A DNA stretch of 64,000 nt from CAXMST01 sp963712765 (lineage in GTDB: Bacteria; Actinomycetota; Thermoleophilia; Solirubrobacterales; 70-9). The position numbers and the translations under genes are program-made. How positions within the stretch are numbered: the first letter of the stretch is position 1; each line of letters starts with the position of its first letter. A model generated the notes under the pieces. That model was not told the DNA's origin and searched no databases. It saw nothing but the letters and a program-made list of their open reading frames with translations. The DNA is taken from contig CAVQIX010000003.1 in NCBI GenBank assembly GCA_963712765.1, forward strand, positions 248,001 through 312,000, given 5' to 3'. Shown piece by piece: positions 41,110 to 48,489 of this stretch.

Positions 41110-41859
41110 TCAGCGCGGGCCCGCGGACCCGTAGCCCTCGGGCTCGACCGGGTTGGTCCAGCGCAGGGTCTTCGGAGCATCCCTCATCCGCAGCACGCGG
41201 GCGGGGGATCCAGCGGCGACGGCGTTGGCGGGAATGTCGCGGGTGACGACTGAATTGGCGCCGATGATCGCGTTGTCGCCGACGCTGACGCCGCGGAGGA
41301 TCTGGGCGTTGTAGCCGATCCAGACGTTGCTGCCTACCTCGACCTCGCGCATATAGATGCCCTGCCTGCGGATCGCCTGCTCGGTGTCGGCGACGTTGTG
41401 GTCGAAGTCGATGAACATCGCTCGGTCGGCGATCACACAGCCGGAGCCGATCCTCACCCGTCGGTAGGAGGAGATCGTGCAGTCCTGGCCGATCACCGTC
41501 TTCGGCCCGATCTCGACCGCGCCTTGATGGCAGCGAATCTTGCTCTCATGGCCGATCCAGACGAACCGACCGAGGCGCAAGCGTGCGCCGAGCGCGACCT
41601 GGATCTGCAGGCGCGGGCCGAGGAAGACCATCCCGTCGGTCTCCAACCGCCTCCCCGATCCGGTCAGGAACCGGTGCCGCAGGAAGCGGATCAGCAGCCG
41701 GCCGTATTTCGGCGTCAGCATCCCCCGCCTCCGGGCGAAGGCCAGTGCCGCGATCGGCCCGCGCTTGGGCGCAAGCTGGTCGGCGGCCGCGCTCTCGGGG
41801 GACGGGTTGGTGTCTCCGCTTTCGGGGTCCCGCTCAGGGGTGACGGTAGGTGCGTCCAT
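41110..41859 (-). CDS. Left-handed beta-helix (hexapeptide) acyltransferase
   Basis: This 249-residue protein has a roughly 75-residue N-terminal lead (Pro/Ser-rich, then RRRGMLTPKYGRLLIRFLRHRFL). Hexapeptide repeats follow (VALGARLRLGRFVWIGHESKIRCHQGAVEIGPKTVIGQDCTISS, VIADRAMFIDFDHNVADTEQ). The catalytic His region and the end are VWIGYNAQILRGVSVGDNAIIGANSVVTRDIPANAVAAGSPARVL. This is the NodL/WbbJ acetyltransferase type. It sits next to the GH57/GT4/methyltransferase genes, as an acetyltransferase does (Rv3034c) in the mycobacterial methylglucose lipopolysaccharide locus, so O-acylation of the glucan is the likely role. The start is set by TATGAT 7 bases upstream. Confidence 0.82.
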   Translation of the reverse strand: MDAPTVTPERDPESGDTNPSPESAAADQLAPKRGPIAALAFARRRGMLTPKYGRLLIRFLRHRFLTGSGRRLETDGMVFLGPRLQIQVALGARLRLGRFVWIGHESKIRCHQGAVEIGPKTVIGQDCTISSYRRVRIGSGCVIADRAMFIDFDHNVADTEQAIRRQGIYMREVEVGSNVWIGYNAQILRGVSVGDNAIIGANSVVTRDIPANAVAAGSPARVLRMRDAPKTLRWTNPVEPEGYGSAGPR

Positions 41860-41866
41860 CGGCCGG

Positions 41867-41872
41867 ATCATA
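41867..41872 (-). promoter_or_regulatory. -10 box (TATGAT) of the acyltransferase gene
   Basis: On the minus strand TATGAT ends 7 bases before the ATG at 41859. It is close to consensus and overlaps the alternative ATG at 41871, which is therefore unlikely to be the start. Confidence 0.6.
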
Positions 41873-41973
41873 GGCTCCGAACCGGCCCCGGGGCGATCAG
41901 GCAGGGGCCGGTGGAACCCGGGGTGCGCGGCGGACTCAAATCCGCTCGGGGCCTTGCAATCATCCCCCGCCCG

Positions 41974-42924
41974 ATGGCTATTGCGACCGATCTCGTCGAC
42001 CGCCTCCTCGCGGGGGACAAGCGTGCGCTCGCCCGAGCGATCACCCTGGTCGAGAACGGCGACCCCGCCGGTACCGAGCTCGTCGCCTCGGTCTTCCCGC
42101 AAACGGGGGGCGCCCGTATCGTCGGCTTCACCGGACCGCCCGGGGTCGGCAAAAGCACCCTGATCGGCGCCCTGACCAGGGTCCTCCGCGAGCGCGATCG
42201 CAAGGTAGGCGTGCTCTCGATCGATCCCTCGAGCCCGTTCACCCGCGGCGCCCTGCTCGGAGACCGGATCCGGCTCTCCGAGCACTTCCTCGACCCGGAG
42301 GTCTTCATCCGCTCGATGGCGAGCCGCGGGGCCCTGGGCGGGCTCGCCGAGGCGGCGTTGCAGGCCGCGCTGCTGATGGATGCGGCCGGCAAGGACGACG
42401 TCCTGCTGGAGACCGTCGGGGTCGGCCAGGCCGAGATCGACATCGTCGATCACGCCGACACCGTCGTCCTGGCGCTGATGCCCGGCTCGGGCGACTCGAT
42501 CCAGGCCCTGAAGGCGGGAGTGATGGAGATTCCCGATGTGATCGTCGTCAACAAGGCCGATCACCCGCTGACCGACACGATGGTCCGTGAGGTCCGCACT
42601 GCGCTTTCGCTCGGTCCCCAGGAGGGTTGGAAGGTCCCGATCATCAAGACCGAGGCCGCTAAGGGGGTCGGAGTCGAGGAGCTGCTCGACGAGATCGACG
42701 CCCATCGCGCCCACATCGAGTCGGAGGGCACGCTGGAGCAGCGCCGGTCGCGCAATCTCCGTAACGAGGTGCTCGCCCTCGCGGCCGCGAGGCTGCGCCG
42801 GGAGCTCGAGCAGCGCGCCGGCGAGGACCCCGATGTCGCCGGACTGCTCGATCGGGTCGTCCGCCGGGAGATCGACCCCGCCAGCGCCGCGAGGGAACTC
42901 CTCGAGCGCGAGCGCGATGGCTGA
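41974..42924 (+). CDS. meaB: MeaB/ArgK-type G3E GTPase, chaperone of a B12-dependent acyl-CoA mutase
   Basis: This 316-residue protein shows Walker A GFTGPPGVGKSTLIGALTRVLRERDRKVGVLSIDPSSPFTRGALLGDRIRL, then HFLDPEVFIRSMASRGALGGLAEAALQA and DDVLLETVGVGQAEIDIVDHADTVVLALMPGSGD. The guanine motif is VIVVNKAD. MeaB proteins gate cobalamin loading and protect acyl-CoA mutases. The likely client here is the mutase encoded 14 kb downstream (56.3 and 58.8 kb); in many genomes the genes are adjacent. The stop overlaps the next gene (ATGGCTGA). Confidence 0.9.
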   Translation: MAIATDLVDRLLAGDKRALARAITLVENGDPAGTELVASVFPQTGGARIVGFTGPPGVGKSTLIGALTRVLRERDRKVGVLSIDPSSPFTRGALLGDRIRLSEHFLDPEVFIRSMASRGALGGLAEAALQAALLMDAAGKDDVLLETVGVGQAEIDIVDHADTVVLALMPGSGDSIQALKAGVMEIPDVIVVNKADHPLTDTMVREVRTALSLGPQEGWKVPIIKTEAAKGVGVEELLDEIDAHRAHIESEGTLEQRRSRNLRNEVLALAAARLRRELEQRAGEDPDVAGLLDRVVRREIDPASAARELLERERDG

Positions 42925-43336
42925 GGAGGAGCCGGTCGAGCCGGTCGAGCTCGAGCATCTGCCGTCGCTCGAGGAGGCCCTCTCCTGGGTCGGCTTCAAG
43001 CTCGACGACATCTCGGGGTCGAGAGCCGGCAGGGTTGAGGGGGTGTTCGTGGATGGCGAGGACCGTTCGCCCACCTGGCTGGTGATCAGGATCGGCCGCC
43101 TCGGGCGTCGCTCCGCGGTCCCCTTCGAGCTCGCCGCGGGGGGTGTCGAGCGGGTCTGGGTCCCCTATCCCAAGCACCTGATCCGCTCTGCCCCCGAGGT
43201 CGATCCGGCCGCTGGGCTCGAAACCGGGCTCGAACTCGATCTCTGCGACCACTTCGAGATCGCGGCCGGGACCGGTCGTCGGGCGTTGGTGGAGTCCCGG
43301 GCCGGGGGCTCGACCACCAGCCTCCCCGCTCGGTAG
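42917..43336 (+). CDS. PRC-barrel domain protein (first of three paralogues)
   Basis: This 139-residue protein contains LEEALSWVGFKLDDISGSRAGRVEGVFVDGEDRSPTWLVIRIGRLGRRSAVPFELAAGGVERVWVPYPKHLIRSAPEV. This is a PRC-barrel fold, with GxxVxDxxGxxxGxVxxVxVD ... PxWLVI. PRC barrels are small beta domains that act as protein or RNA adaptors (RimM, photosynthetic H subunit, archaeal division proteins). The start overlaps the meaB stop by 8 bases, so it is co-translated with meaB. The same module recurs at 44237 and 45409, where the core is about 45-50 percent identical by eye. Confidence 0.75.
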   Translation: MAEEEPVEPVELEHLPSLEEALSWVGFKLDDISGSRAGRVEGVFVDGEDRSPTWLVIRIGRLGRRSAVPFELAAGGVERVWVPYPKHLIRSAPEVDPAAGLETGLELDLCDHFEIAAGTGRRALVESRAGGSTTSLPAR

Positions 43337-43345
43337 CGGGCACAC

Positions 43346-43936
43346 TCAGTCGGGCGTCTGCTCGGACGTCTCAGCGTCCTCCTCGGGGTCGTCATCTTCG
43401 GTCCCCACCTGTTCCTCCTGTTCCTCGGTGGCTGCGACTTCCTCGGCGTAGGCCTGCTCGAGCGATTGGGTCGCATGCTCGATCGCGGCGAGCACCTCGT
43501 CGAGCCCGGCCAGCTGGGCCGCCGTCGCCTCGGGGTTGGTCTGTGCCCCGGGAGTTGACGGATGCGGTTCGCCCACCGCGGCAGGGTCCTGCGGGTCCGG
43601 GTCCTGCTGGTCGGGGTCCTCTTCCCGGCCGCCGGCATCCGGGCGCCGGGGGGACCGGGCGCCGGGGGGATCGAGACGCTCGCCCCCGAGAGCCTCGATC
43701 GCCTCCAGCATCGTGCGGATCGTGCGCTCGTGCTGGCTGAAGGCGAGCCAGAGCGCGGCAACGTCCCGTTGCAGGATCGCGATCTCCTCCTGCTTGGAGG
43801 AGATCACCTCCGCGACATCTCCGGGGCGGTAGCCGAACAGGCGTCGACGGAGTCGCCGTCCTTCTGAGCCCTCGTCGGGCAGAGGCAGCTCGAACTCACC
43901 CGCTTCGTTCTGCGTTTGGTGCTGATCGCCGGCCAT
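43346..43936 (-). CDS. DivIVA-like coiled-coil protein
   Basis: This 196-residue soluble protein has an acidic N-terminal 25 residues. RRLRRRLFGYRPGDVAEVISSKQEEIAILQRDVAALWLAFSQHERTIRTMLEAIEAL follows, an FGYxxxDV start leading into a coiled coil, as in DivIVA/GpsB-type proteins. Then comes a disordered Pro/Gln/Asp linker, a second short helix (QLAGLDEVLAAIEHATQSLEQAYAEEV) and a very acidic tail. It lies between two PRC-barrel genes but on the opposite strand. A leaderless -10 box sets the start. The DivIVA relationship is a pattern match, not proven homology. Confidence 0.6.
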   Translation of the reverse strand: MAGDQHQTQNEAGEFELPLPDEGSEGRRLRRRLFGYRPGDVAEVISSKQEEIAILQRDVAALWLAFSQHERTIRTMLEAIEALGGERLDPPGARSPRRPDAGGREEDPDQQDPDPQDPAAVGEPHPSTPGAQTNPEATAAQLAGLDEVLAAIEHATQSLEQAYAEEVAATEEQEEQVGTEDDDPEEDAETSEQTPD

Positions 43937-43943
43937 CGCGACG

Positions 43944-43949
43944 AGGTTA
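43944..43949 (-). promoter_or_regulatory. -10 box (TAACCT) of the DivIVA-like gene
   Basis: This minus-strand TAACCT ends 7 bases before the ATG at 43936. No ribosome binding site is present. Confidence 0.5.
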
Positions 43950-44159
43950 CCCGTGGCCGGCGCCGTCTTGCGAGCGCACCCCAGACGACTGCCTCGGCGA
44001 TCAGGTGGCACCAGCTGTTCTCGGGCTCCTCGCAGCCCGCCCTCGATCACCCGGTGTGTAACGCGCCGTCCGCCGCCGGAATGGGGGTAAGGACGCGCAC
44101 CGGCGGCTCGATGCAGTTCGCTGAGTCCGCAGACTGCGGGCCGGCGCCCCGGTGCCGAC

Positions 44160-44189
44160 TTGTTCCTCTTCCGCCCCGATTGGTACGGT
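44160..44189 (+). promoter_or_regulatory. Candidate promoter of the second PRC-barrel gene
   Basis: TTGTTC (44160-44165), 18 bases, TACGGT (44184-44189). The transcript would start near 44196, leaving a leader of about 40 bases with GGAGG at 44226-44230. Translation from any start codon further upstream is therefore unlikely. The 300-base gene-free stretch 43937-44236 holds this and the divergent -10 box only. Confidence 0.4.
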
Positions 44190-44236
44190 CATGCGGTAAA
44201 GGGTGTTCCGACCCGCCGTCTGTCTGGAGGAATGGG

Positions 44237-45307
44237 ATCATCGCCGCTGAGCTTCGCGGGACAAACAGGCCGAACCTGACGGAGGCGCTCGGCTGGATCG
44301 GCTCCCGTGTCGACGATATCTATGGATCCAGCCTCGGCAGGCTCGAGGACGTCTGGATCGACCCCGGTACCGGGGTTCCGCGCTGGCTGCTGATCAAGGA
44401 GGGCCATTTCGGAGGCCGGACGACCCTGATCCCTTTCGAGGACGCCACCGCCGGTGCCGGCCACGTCTGGGTCCCCTACGAGCATGATGTCGTCCGCCAA
44501 GCACCCGAGGTGCAGCCTGGGGTGCCACTGACCCAGCAGGTCGAGGCTCGCCTCCGCGCCCATTTCGCGGCAAGCACGGCGGCTGCGGTGCCGCACTCCC
44601 AGCAGCAGACGCCGGCGGCGAACCGGGGAATCGATATCCCGCGTGCCCGAAAGCTCGCCGACCACCAAGAGCCGCCCTACTCCCCCGAGCAGCCAAAGCC
44701 CCACTTCCAGCAGCCTACGGTGCGGCAGCCACAGCCCACCCTCCAGCCGCCCCCGGCGCACCAGCCACATCCCCAGCAACCGAGCCCGACGAGCATGCGC
44801 CCGCCCGCTGCTGCCGGCTGGCCGCCGGCGCCGGCCGACGATCAGCAGGCCCCAACACACCAGTACGCGCCGCCACCACCACCACCCGCACCCTTCCCGC
44901 AGGTCTCGCGCTCCGCGCCCCCGGGGGGGACCCAGGCGCAGACCCGCTTCCACCCGCCGGAGCAGCCCCCCGCTACGGCGGCGCCGGAGCAGATCTATCG
45001 GCCGCCCGCTCCCCGCTCTCAACCAGGTGATGCTGCCCCGATGCCGGCTCCTCAGCCGCCGTTGGAGGCGGTCCCTCCCGCGCGGCCCCCGCTGGCCCCG
45101 GTCGCGCAACCCGACCCTGAGCAGGCTCAGCCCGCCCCCGGACCGAGCCCCGCTCCGGATAGCGACGCCCAGCGGGTGCTTGGCCTACCTCTGCTCGGCG
45201 AGCTCGACAGGCCCTATCGGGTCGAGGTCCGCTTCAAGGGGGAGATCAGCGTCAGCGGCGAACTCAGCGGCCTCAGCATCGCCCCACTCGACGACGAGCC
45301 CCGCTGA
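44237..45307 (+). CDS. PRC-barrel protein with long proline-rich linker (second paralogue; start disturbed)
   Basis: This protein of about 356 residues begins IAAELRGTNRPN. A PRC barrel follows (LTEALGWIGSRVDDIYGSSLGRLEDVWIDPGTGVPRWLLIKEGHFGGRTTLIPFE) up to about residue 105. Then come roughly 200 residues of Pro/Gln/His/Ala-rich disorder (PHPQQPSP, PPPPPPAPFPQ) and a short folded end (DAQRVLGLPLLGELDRPYRVEVRFKGEISVSGELSGLSI). The ribosome binding site GGAGG and its ATG (44232) are out of frame with the body; in-frame codons at the right spacing are ATC ATC. One extra G after the ATG would restore a normal start. The coordinates begin at the first ATC and are provisional. Confidence 0.65.
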   Translation: MIAAELRGTNRPNLTEALGWIGSRVDDIYGSSLGRLEDVWIDPGTGVPRWLLIKEGHFGGRTTLIPFEDATAGAGHVWVPYEHDVVRQAPEVQPGVPLTQQVEARLRAHFAASTAAAVPHSQQQTPAANRGIDIPRARKLADHQEPPYSPEQPKPHFQQPTVRQPQPTLQPPPAHQPHPQQPSPTSMRPPAAAGWPPAPADDQQAPTHQYAPPPPPPAPFPQVSRSAPPGGTQAQTRFHPPEQPPATAAPEQIYRPPAPRSQPGDAAPMPAPQPPLEAVPPARPPLAPVAQPDPEQAQPAPGPSPAPDSDAQRVLGLPLLGELDRPYRVEVRFKGEISVSGELSGLSIAPLDDEPR

Positions 45308-45408
45308 ATCGGGTCCGCCGGGGCGGCGGGCGACTAGGAATTCGACCCCGGTGCTATCTTCGATCTCTCGAGTCTCCCCGCCCCGTTCCGCCGATCCGGA
45401 GATCTTCG

Positions 45409-45777
45409 ATGACAGCATCACGCAGGACCCATCGCCTCTACGGTGCCGAGCGTCCGGGTCTCGAGCAGGCACGAACGTGGATCGGCCACCGCGTCACCGA
45501 CACCAACGGCACCGGCGTGGGGCGTCTCGAGGATGTCTGGGTCGATGCCCACACCGGCGAGCCCGCATGGCTGCTCGTCCGCGAGGGCCGGTTCGGCGGC
45601 GGGCGCCACCGGCTGGTGCCCTTCGAAGCCGCGACCGAGGGCGGCGGGCGGGTGTGGCTTCCCTACAGGCGCGACCAGATCCGCAGCGCACCCGAGATCG
45701 GTACCCACAGCGTGCTCACCGCGAGCCTCGGCGAGAAGCTTCACGACCACTACGGCAGTCGAAGCCGAAGCCGCTGA
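45409..45777 (+). CDS. PRC-barrel domain protein (third paralogue)
   Basis: This 122-residue protein consists almost only of the barrel: LEQARTWIGHRVTDTNGTGVGRLEDVWVDAHTGEPAWLLVREGRFGGGRHRLVPFEAATEGGGRVWLPYRRDQIRSAPEI. The core GVGRLEDVWVD and the RxxxRxAPE end are nearly the same as in the other two copies. GGAG precedes the ATG by 7 bases, and TATCTT at about 45353 could be its -10, giving a leader of about 45 bases. The last residues (GSRSRSR) are basic. I infer recent local duplication of the module with divergent tails. Confidence 0.72.
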   Translation: MTASRRTHRLYGAERPGLEQARTWIGHRVTDTNGTGVGRLEDVWVDAHTGEPAWLLVREGRFGGGRHRLVPFEAATEGGGRVWLPYRRDQIRSAPEIGTHSVLTASLGEKLHDHYGSRSRSR

Positions 45778-45828
45778 CCGTCGCAACAAGCCGGACCTCC
45801 ACGGGAGCCGCACCGGGCGGCCCCGCGC

Positions 45829-46555
45829 TCATCTCTCGCTGCCTGGCGGCGGGCCCCGGGTGAGGGGTGGGCGGATCCGATCGGTCCCGGCTGGTCGGGG
45901 ATCGTCAATAGCGATCCCCGTGCGGTCGGCGCCCTGGGAGGTGTCGACTCCCTCGATCACCCGGAGCAGGGCGTAGCGGTCGTTGGCGGCCACCGACTCC
46001 AGGAACGGAACCTCGCCCTCGACGGCGCCCGGGTACTGCTGCAGGATCAGATCGCTGTCGCTGCGTTCGACGAGCATGAACTCGACCCGGCCGGTCGGGT
46101 TCAGCAGCGCGGCTTCCCACTCCTGGTCGCCACGGGCGATGCGATCGAAGAAGAGCTCGGGCTGTCCGGCCCGATCAGGTAACGGGCCGATCCGCTGCGG
46201 GCCCCAGCCGATCAGGCTGAACAGCGCTAGGGCCCCGAGCATCATGTAGGCCGCGTCACCGGTGCCGTTCATCGCGTAGAAGACGAACATCGGGTTGATC
46301 GCGATCAGAAGCACGATGATCAGCCGGGGCACGCGGGCCATGTCGGCGATCGCGAACAGGCGGTTGACGAAGGTCAGCGCGCCGGCGGCGAAGATCGCCG
46401 ATGAGAGCGGCAGTGCGAGACCGGAGGTGACCAGCCCCTTGATCGCCCAGACGCTCAACGCTCTTCTGCAGGGCGTCGAGGCGAGCGCGCAGGTCTTCGA
46501 GCCTCTCGTCCGCGAACTCGGGGGATCCGGAAGGCGTGTGGCCGTTTTCAGTCAT
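45829..46555 (-). pseudogene. Remnant of a GT-C-type membrane glycosyltransferase
   Basis: Two overlapping minus-strand frames look like one broken gene. The first (ATG 46555) codes MTENGHTPSGSPEFADERLEDLRARLDALQKS. The second continues SVWAIKGLVTSGLALPLSSAIFAAGALTFVNRLF ... LIIVLLIAINPMFVFYAMNGTGDAAYMMLGALALF. The NPMFVFYAMNGTGDAAY loop with flanking helices is typical of the middle of actinobacterial GT-C glycosyltransferases, whose catalytic N-terminal loop and other helices are missing here. The end (residues about 90-209) is soluble. A frameshift near 46455 plus loss of the 5' part is my reading. A short intact membrane protein from TTG 46458 is the alternative. Confidence 0.4.
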
Positions 46556-46708
46556 CCGCTCGGGCCGATTGTGTAGTCGCGCACAGACACTGCCGCGGAA
46601 CTGCGTGGCGCAGCCGGCATCGGTGGTCGTAGGTGGTCCCGTCCTCGCTGAGCGGGTTGCGGCCCAGGGCCAAAGGCAAAGCGGATACGCCCGTCAGCCC
46701 AAATACGC

Positions 46709-47449
46709 CTAGGCAGCCAGCGCGTCGTTGGGCGAGGAGTCCCTGCCCGTCTGGATGTTGGGGAGCCCCTCCTCGGTCCTGCGTGCGGCGCGCGAGATCT
46801 GATCCGCCGTGCGGGAGAGGGCACGGACGAAATCATCGAACTGGTGGCGGACGCGTTCGGCATCGTGCATCCCCTCCGTCAGGGATTCCGCCCTGGTGAC
46901 GATCCCGTCACTCATGCGGCCGATCTGGAGCTGCCGTTCGCCGACCATCCCGTCGGCTACCCGGCGGGCGTCGTCGATGTATCGGCCGGCCTCCTTCTCG
47001 ACGATTCGCCAGCGCTCCCGGATCCCGTCCTCGGCGTCGCGGCGGATCTCCGCCGCCTCCTGTTCGACGGCCCCGATCATCGAGTTGACGAGTTGGTCGG
47101 CCCGCTGCTTGGCCCGCTCCAGGTACATCCGCGCCTCGCGCTCAGCGCGTCGCATCTGCTCGTCGAAGCTCGATTCCGACTCCCGCGGATGCTCAGGGGC
47201 GCTCTCGGGAGCGCCTCGCGCCGGCCGCGGGGCCGGTGACTCCGGCGCATGGGACATCTCGTGTGCGTTCTCCTCGAGCGAGTTGATCCGGCTCGAGAAC
47301 CTCTGCGTCGCCTGATCGAGGCCGGCGATAGCGGCATCGATCTCAGCCCGGTTCCAGGCCGGCGTCGCCGGCCGACTCGATCGTCCGTCGGGCAAATATT
47401 CGGGCTCGCCCATCTCTCGACTCATTTCGTTTTGCGCTCGGATTCCCAT
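46709..47449 (-). CDS. Coiled-coil protein (paralogue of the gene at 47.6-48.4 kb)
   Basis: This 246-residue soluble, charged protein begins with a short helix (AEIDAAIAGLDQATQRFSSRINSLEENA), then a Pro-rich linker. A long coiled coil runs from about residue 95 to 230: EQMRRAEREARMYLERAKQRADQLVNSMIGAVEQEAAEIRRDAEDGIRERW and EAGRYIDDARRVADGMVGERQLQIGRMSDGIVTRAESL. It lines up with the next minus-strand gene over about 75 residues. The layout resembles DivIVA-type scaffold proteins but lacks the DivIVA N-terminal motif. ATG 47425 is an alternative start. The function is unknown. Confidence 0.65.
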   Translation of the reverse strand: MGIRAQNEMSREMGEPEYLPDGRSSRPATPAWNRAEIDAAIAGLDQATQRFSSRINSLEENAHEMSHAPESPAPRPARGAPESAPEHPRESESSFDEQMRRAEREARMYLERAKQRADQLVNSMIGAVEQEAAEIRRDAEDGIRERWRIVEKEAGRYIDDARRVADGMVGERQLQIGRMSDGIVTRAESLTEGMHDAERVRHQFDDFVRALSRTADQISRAARRTEEGLPNIQTGRDSSPNDALAA

Positions 47450-47479
47450 CGGCGGCGGACGAAGGGCTGAACGCGGATC

Positions 47480-47485
47480 AGTCTA
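47480..47485 (-). promoter_or_regulatory. -10 box (TAGACT) upstream of the coiled-coil gene
   Basis: This minus-strand TAGACT lies about 30 bases before the ATG at 47449, so this gene would have a short leader rather than none. Confidence 0.35.
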
Positions 47486-47562
47486 GGAACCGGATCGGCG
47501 GCTACAACCGGAACGCGCTATTTGCGGAGTGCCGGGGCGGGCCGGCCCCCTGGCTTCGTTGG

Positions 47563-48375
47563 TCAGGCCCCGAAGGAGGTCCAGGGCACACGGGCGTCGT
47601 CGGCGCTGCCCTCTCCGAAGACCTCGTCGAGGACGCGCCTGGTGTCGGCGATTCGCATCGAGGTCTGGAGATGCGTATCCACCTGTCCCCGGGTGTTCCC
47701 GGCAGCGGCCATCTGGATCGCGACGGTGCGCGCCTCGGCGAGCGGATCGGAGGCCGCCGGTGCGCCCAGGGGGGCGTGGGGTGCGGCCTGAGCCTGTCCG
47801 GCCACCTCGCCGTGGGGTACGGCTGCCGGTGCCGCGGGAGCCCCGGCGGGGTGGGGGATCGGCTGGGTCGGAGGGTAGGGATTCGGCTGGGGAGCGGATC
47901 GGCTCGCGGGCTCGGCCGGCACGGCGGGCTGGTGCGCCTGGACCGCCGGATCGTGGAACTCCGGAGCCTGGAAGTGGTTGGCCGCCTGCTCGCTCTCGCG
48001 AGCGAGGCGCTCGGCCGCATCGCCGAGCGAGCGGACCAGGTTCTCGAAGCCCTGACGAACGGGTGCGGCATCGTCGAGCCTGGCGGCGACGGCTTCCGAT
48101 TTCTGCAGGATCTCGTCGCTGAGCTCGGAGATGCGTCGCCGGCGCTCATCGACGAGCCAGTCGGCGTGCCGCCGCGAGTAATCGAGATAGCGTCGCGCCT
48201 CGTAGCGCGCCTCGTCCCGGAGCCGAGAGGCCTCGCGCTCGACCGCGTCGAGGATCGCGCTCACGCGTCGTGAGATCTCCGGCGCGATCGCGCCGCCGGA
48301 AAGCCCGGCCTGAGGGGGGACCGCGCCGGGGGCCGCGTAGGGATCGTCGCTGGGGTGGAGGGGCTGATCGCTCAT
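47563..48375 (-). CDS. Coiled-coil protein with proline-rich insert (paralogue of the 46.7 kb gene)
   Basis: This 270-residue protein has a disordered 25-residue start. A coiled coil follows (about 32-145): SRRVSAILDAVEREASRLRDEARYEARRYLDYSRRHADWLVDERRRRISELSDEILQKSEAVAARL and FENLVRSLGDAAERLARESEQ. A Pro/Ala/His-rich stretch of about 75 residues comes next. The helical end (ARTVAIQMAAAGNTRGQVDTHLQTSMRIADTRRVLDEVFG) is Ala-rich. The EARRYLDYSRR ... DERRRRISELSDEI part matches EAGRYIDDARR ... GERQLQIGRMSDGI in the neighbour, which shows tandem duplication. No family is recognised; a cytoskeletal or envelope scaffold is a guess. Confidence 0.65.
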   Translation of the reverse strand: MSDQPLHPSDDPYAAPGAVPPQAGLSGGAIAPEISRRVSAILDAVEREASRLRDEARYEARRYLDYSRRHADWLVDERRRRISELSDEILQKSEAVAARLDDAAPVRQGFENLVRSLGDAAERLARESEQAANHFQAPEFHDPAVQAHQPAVPAEPASRSAPQPNPYPPTQPIPHPAGAPAAPAAVPHGEVAGQAQAAPHAPLGAPAASDPLAEARTVAIQMAAAGNTRGQVDTHLQTSMRIADTRRVLDEVFGEGSADDARVPWTSFGA

Positions 48376-48489
48376 TCTTCTAGGGGTGGAAGTGAGGCCC
48401 GCCGCTCGGCGGTCTCCTTCGCGCAGGGTAGCCGACCGAACACCCTCGATCGTGAGCCCCCTTTCACTACAGGCCGATGTGCAGCCCTC

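Noticed and set aside
41110..43074. 654-residue minus-strand open frame ending in the acyltransferase
   Set aside because: The first 400 residues lie antisense to meaB and have no family features; the true start is ATG 41859 next to a TATGAT box.
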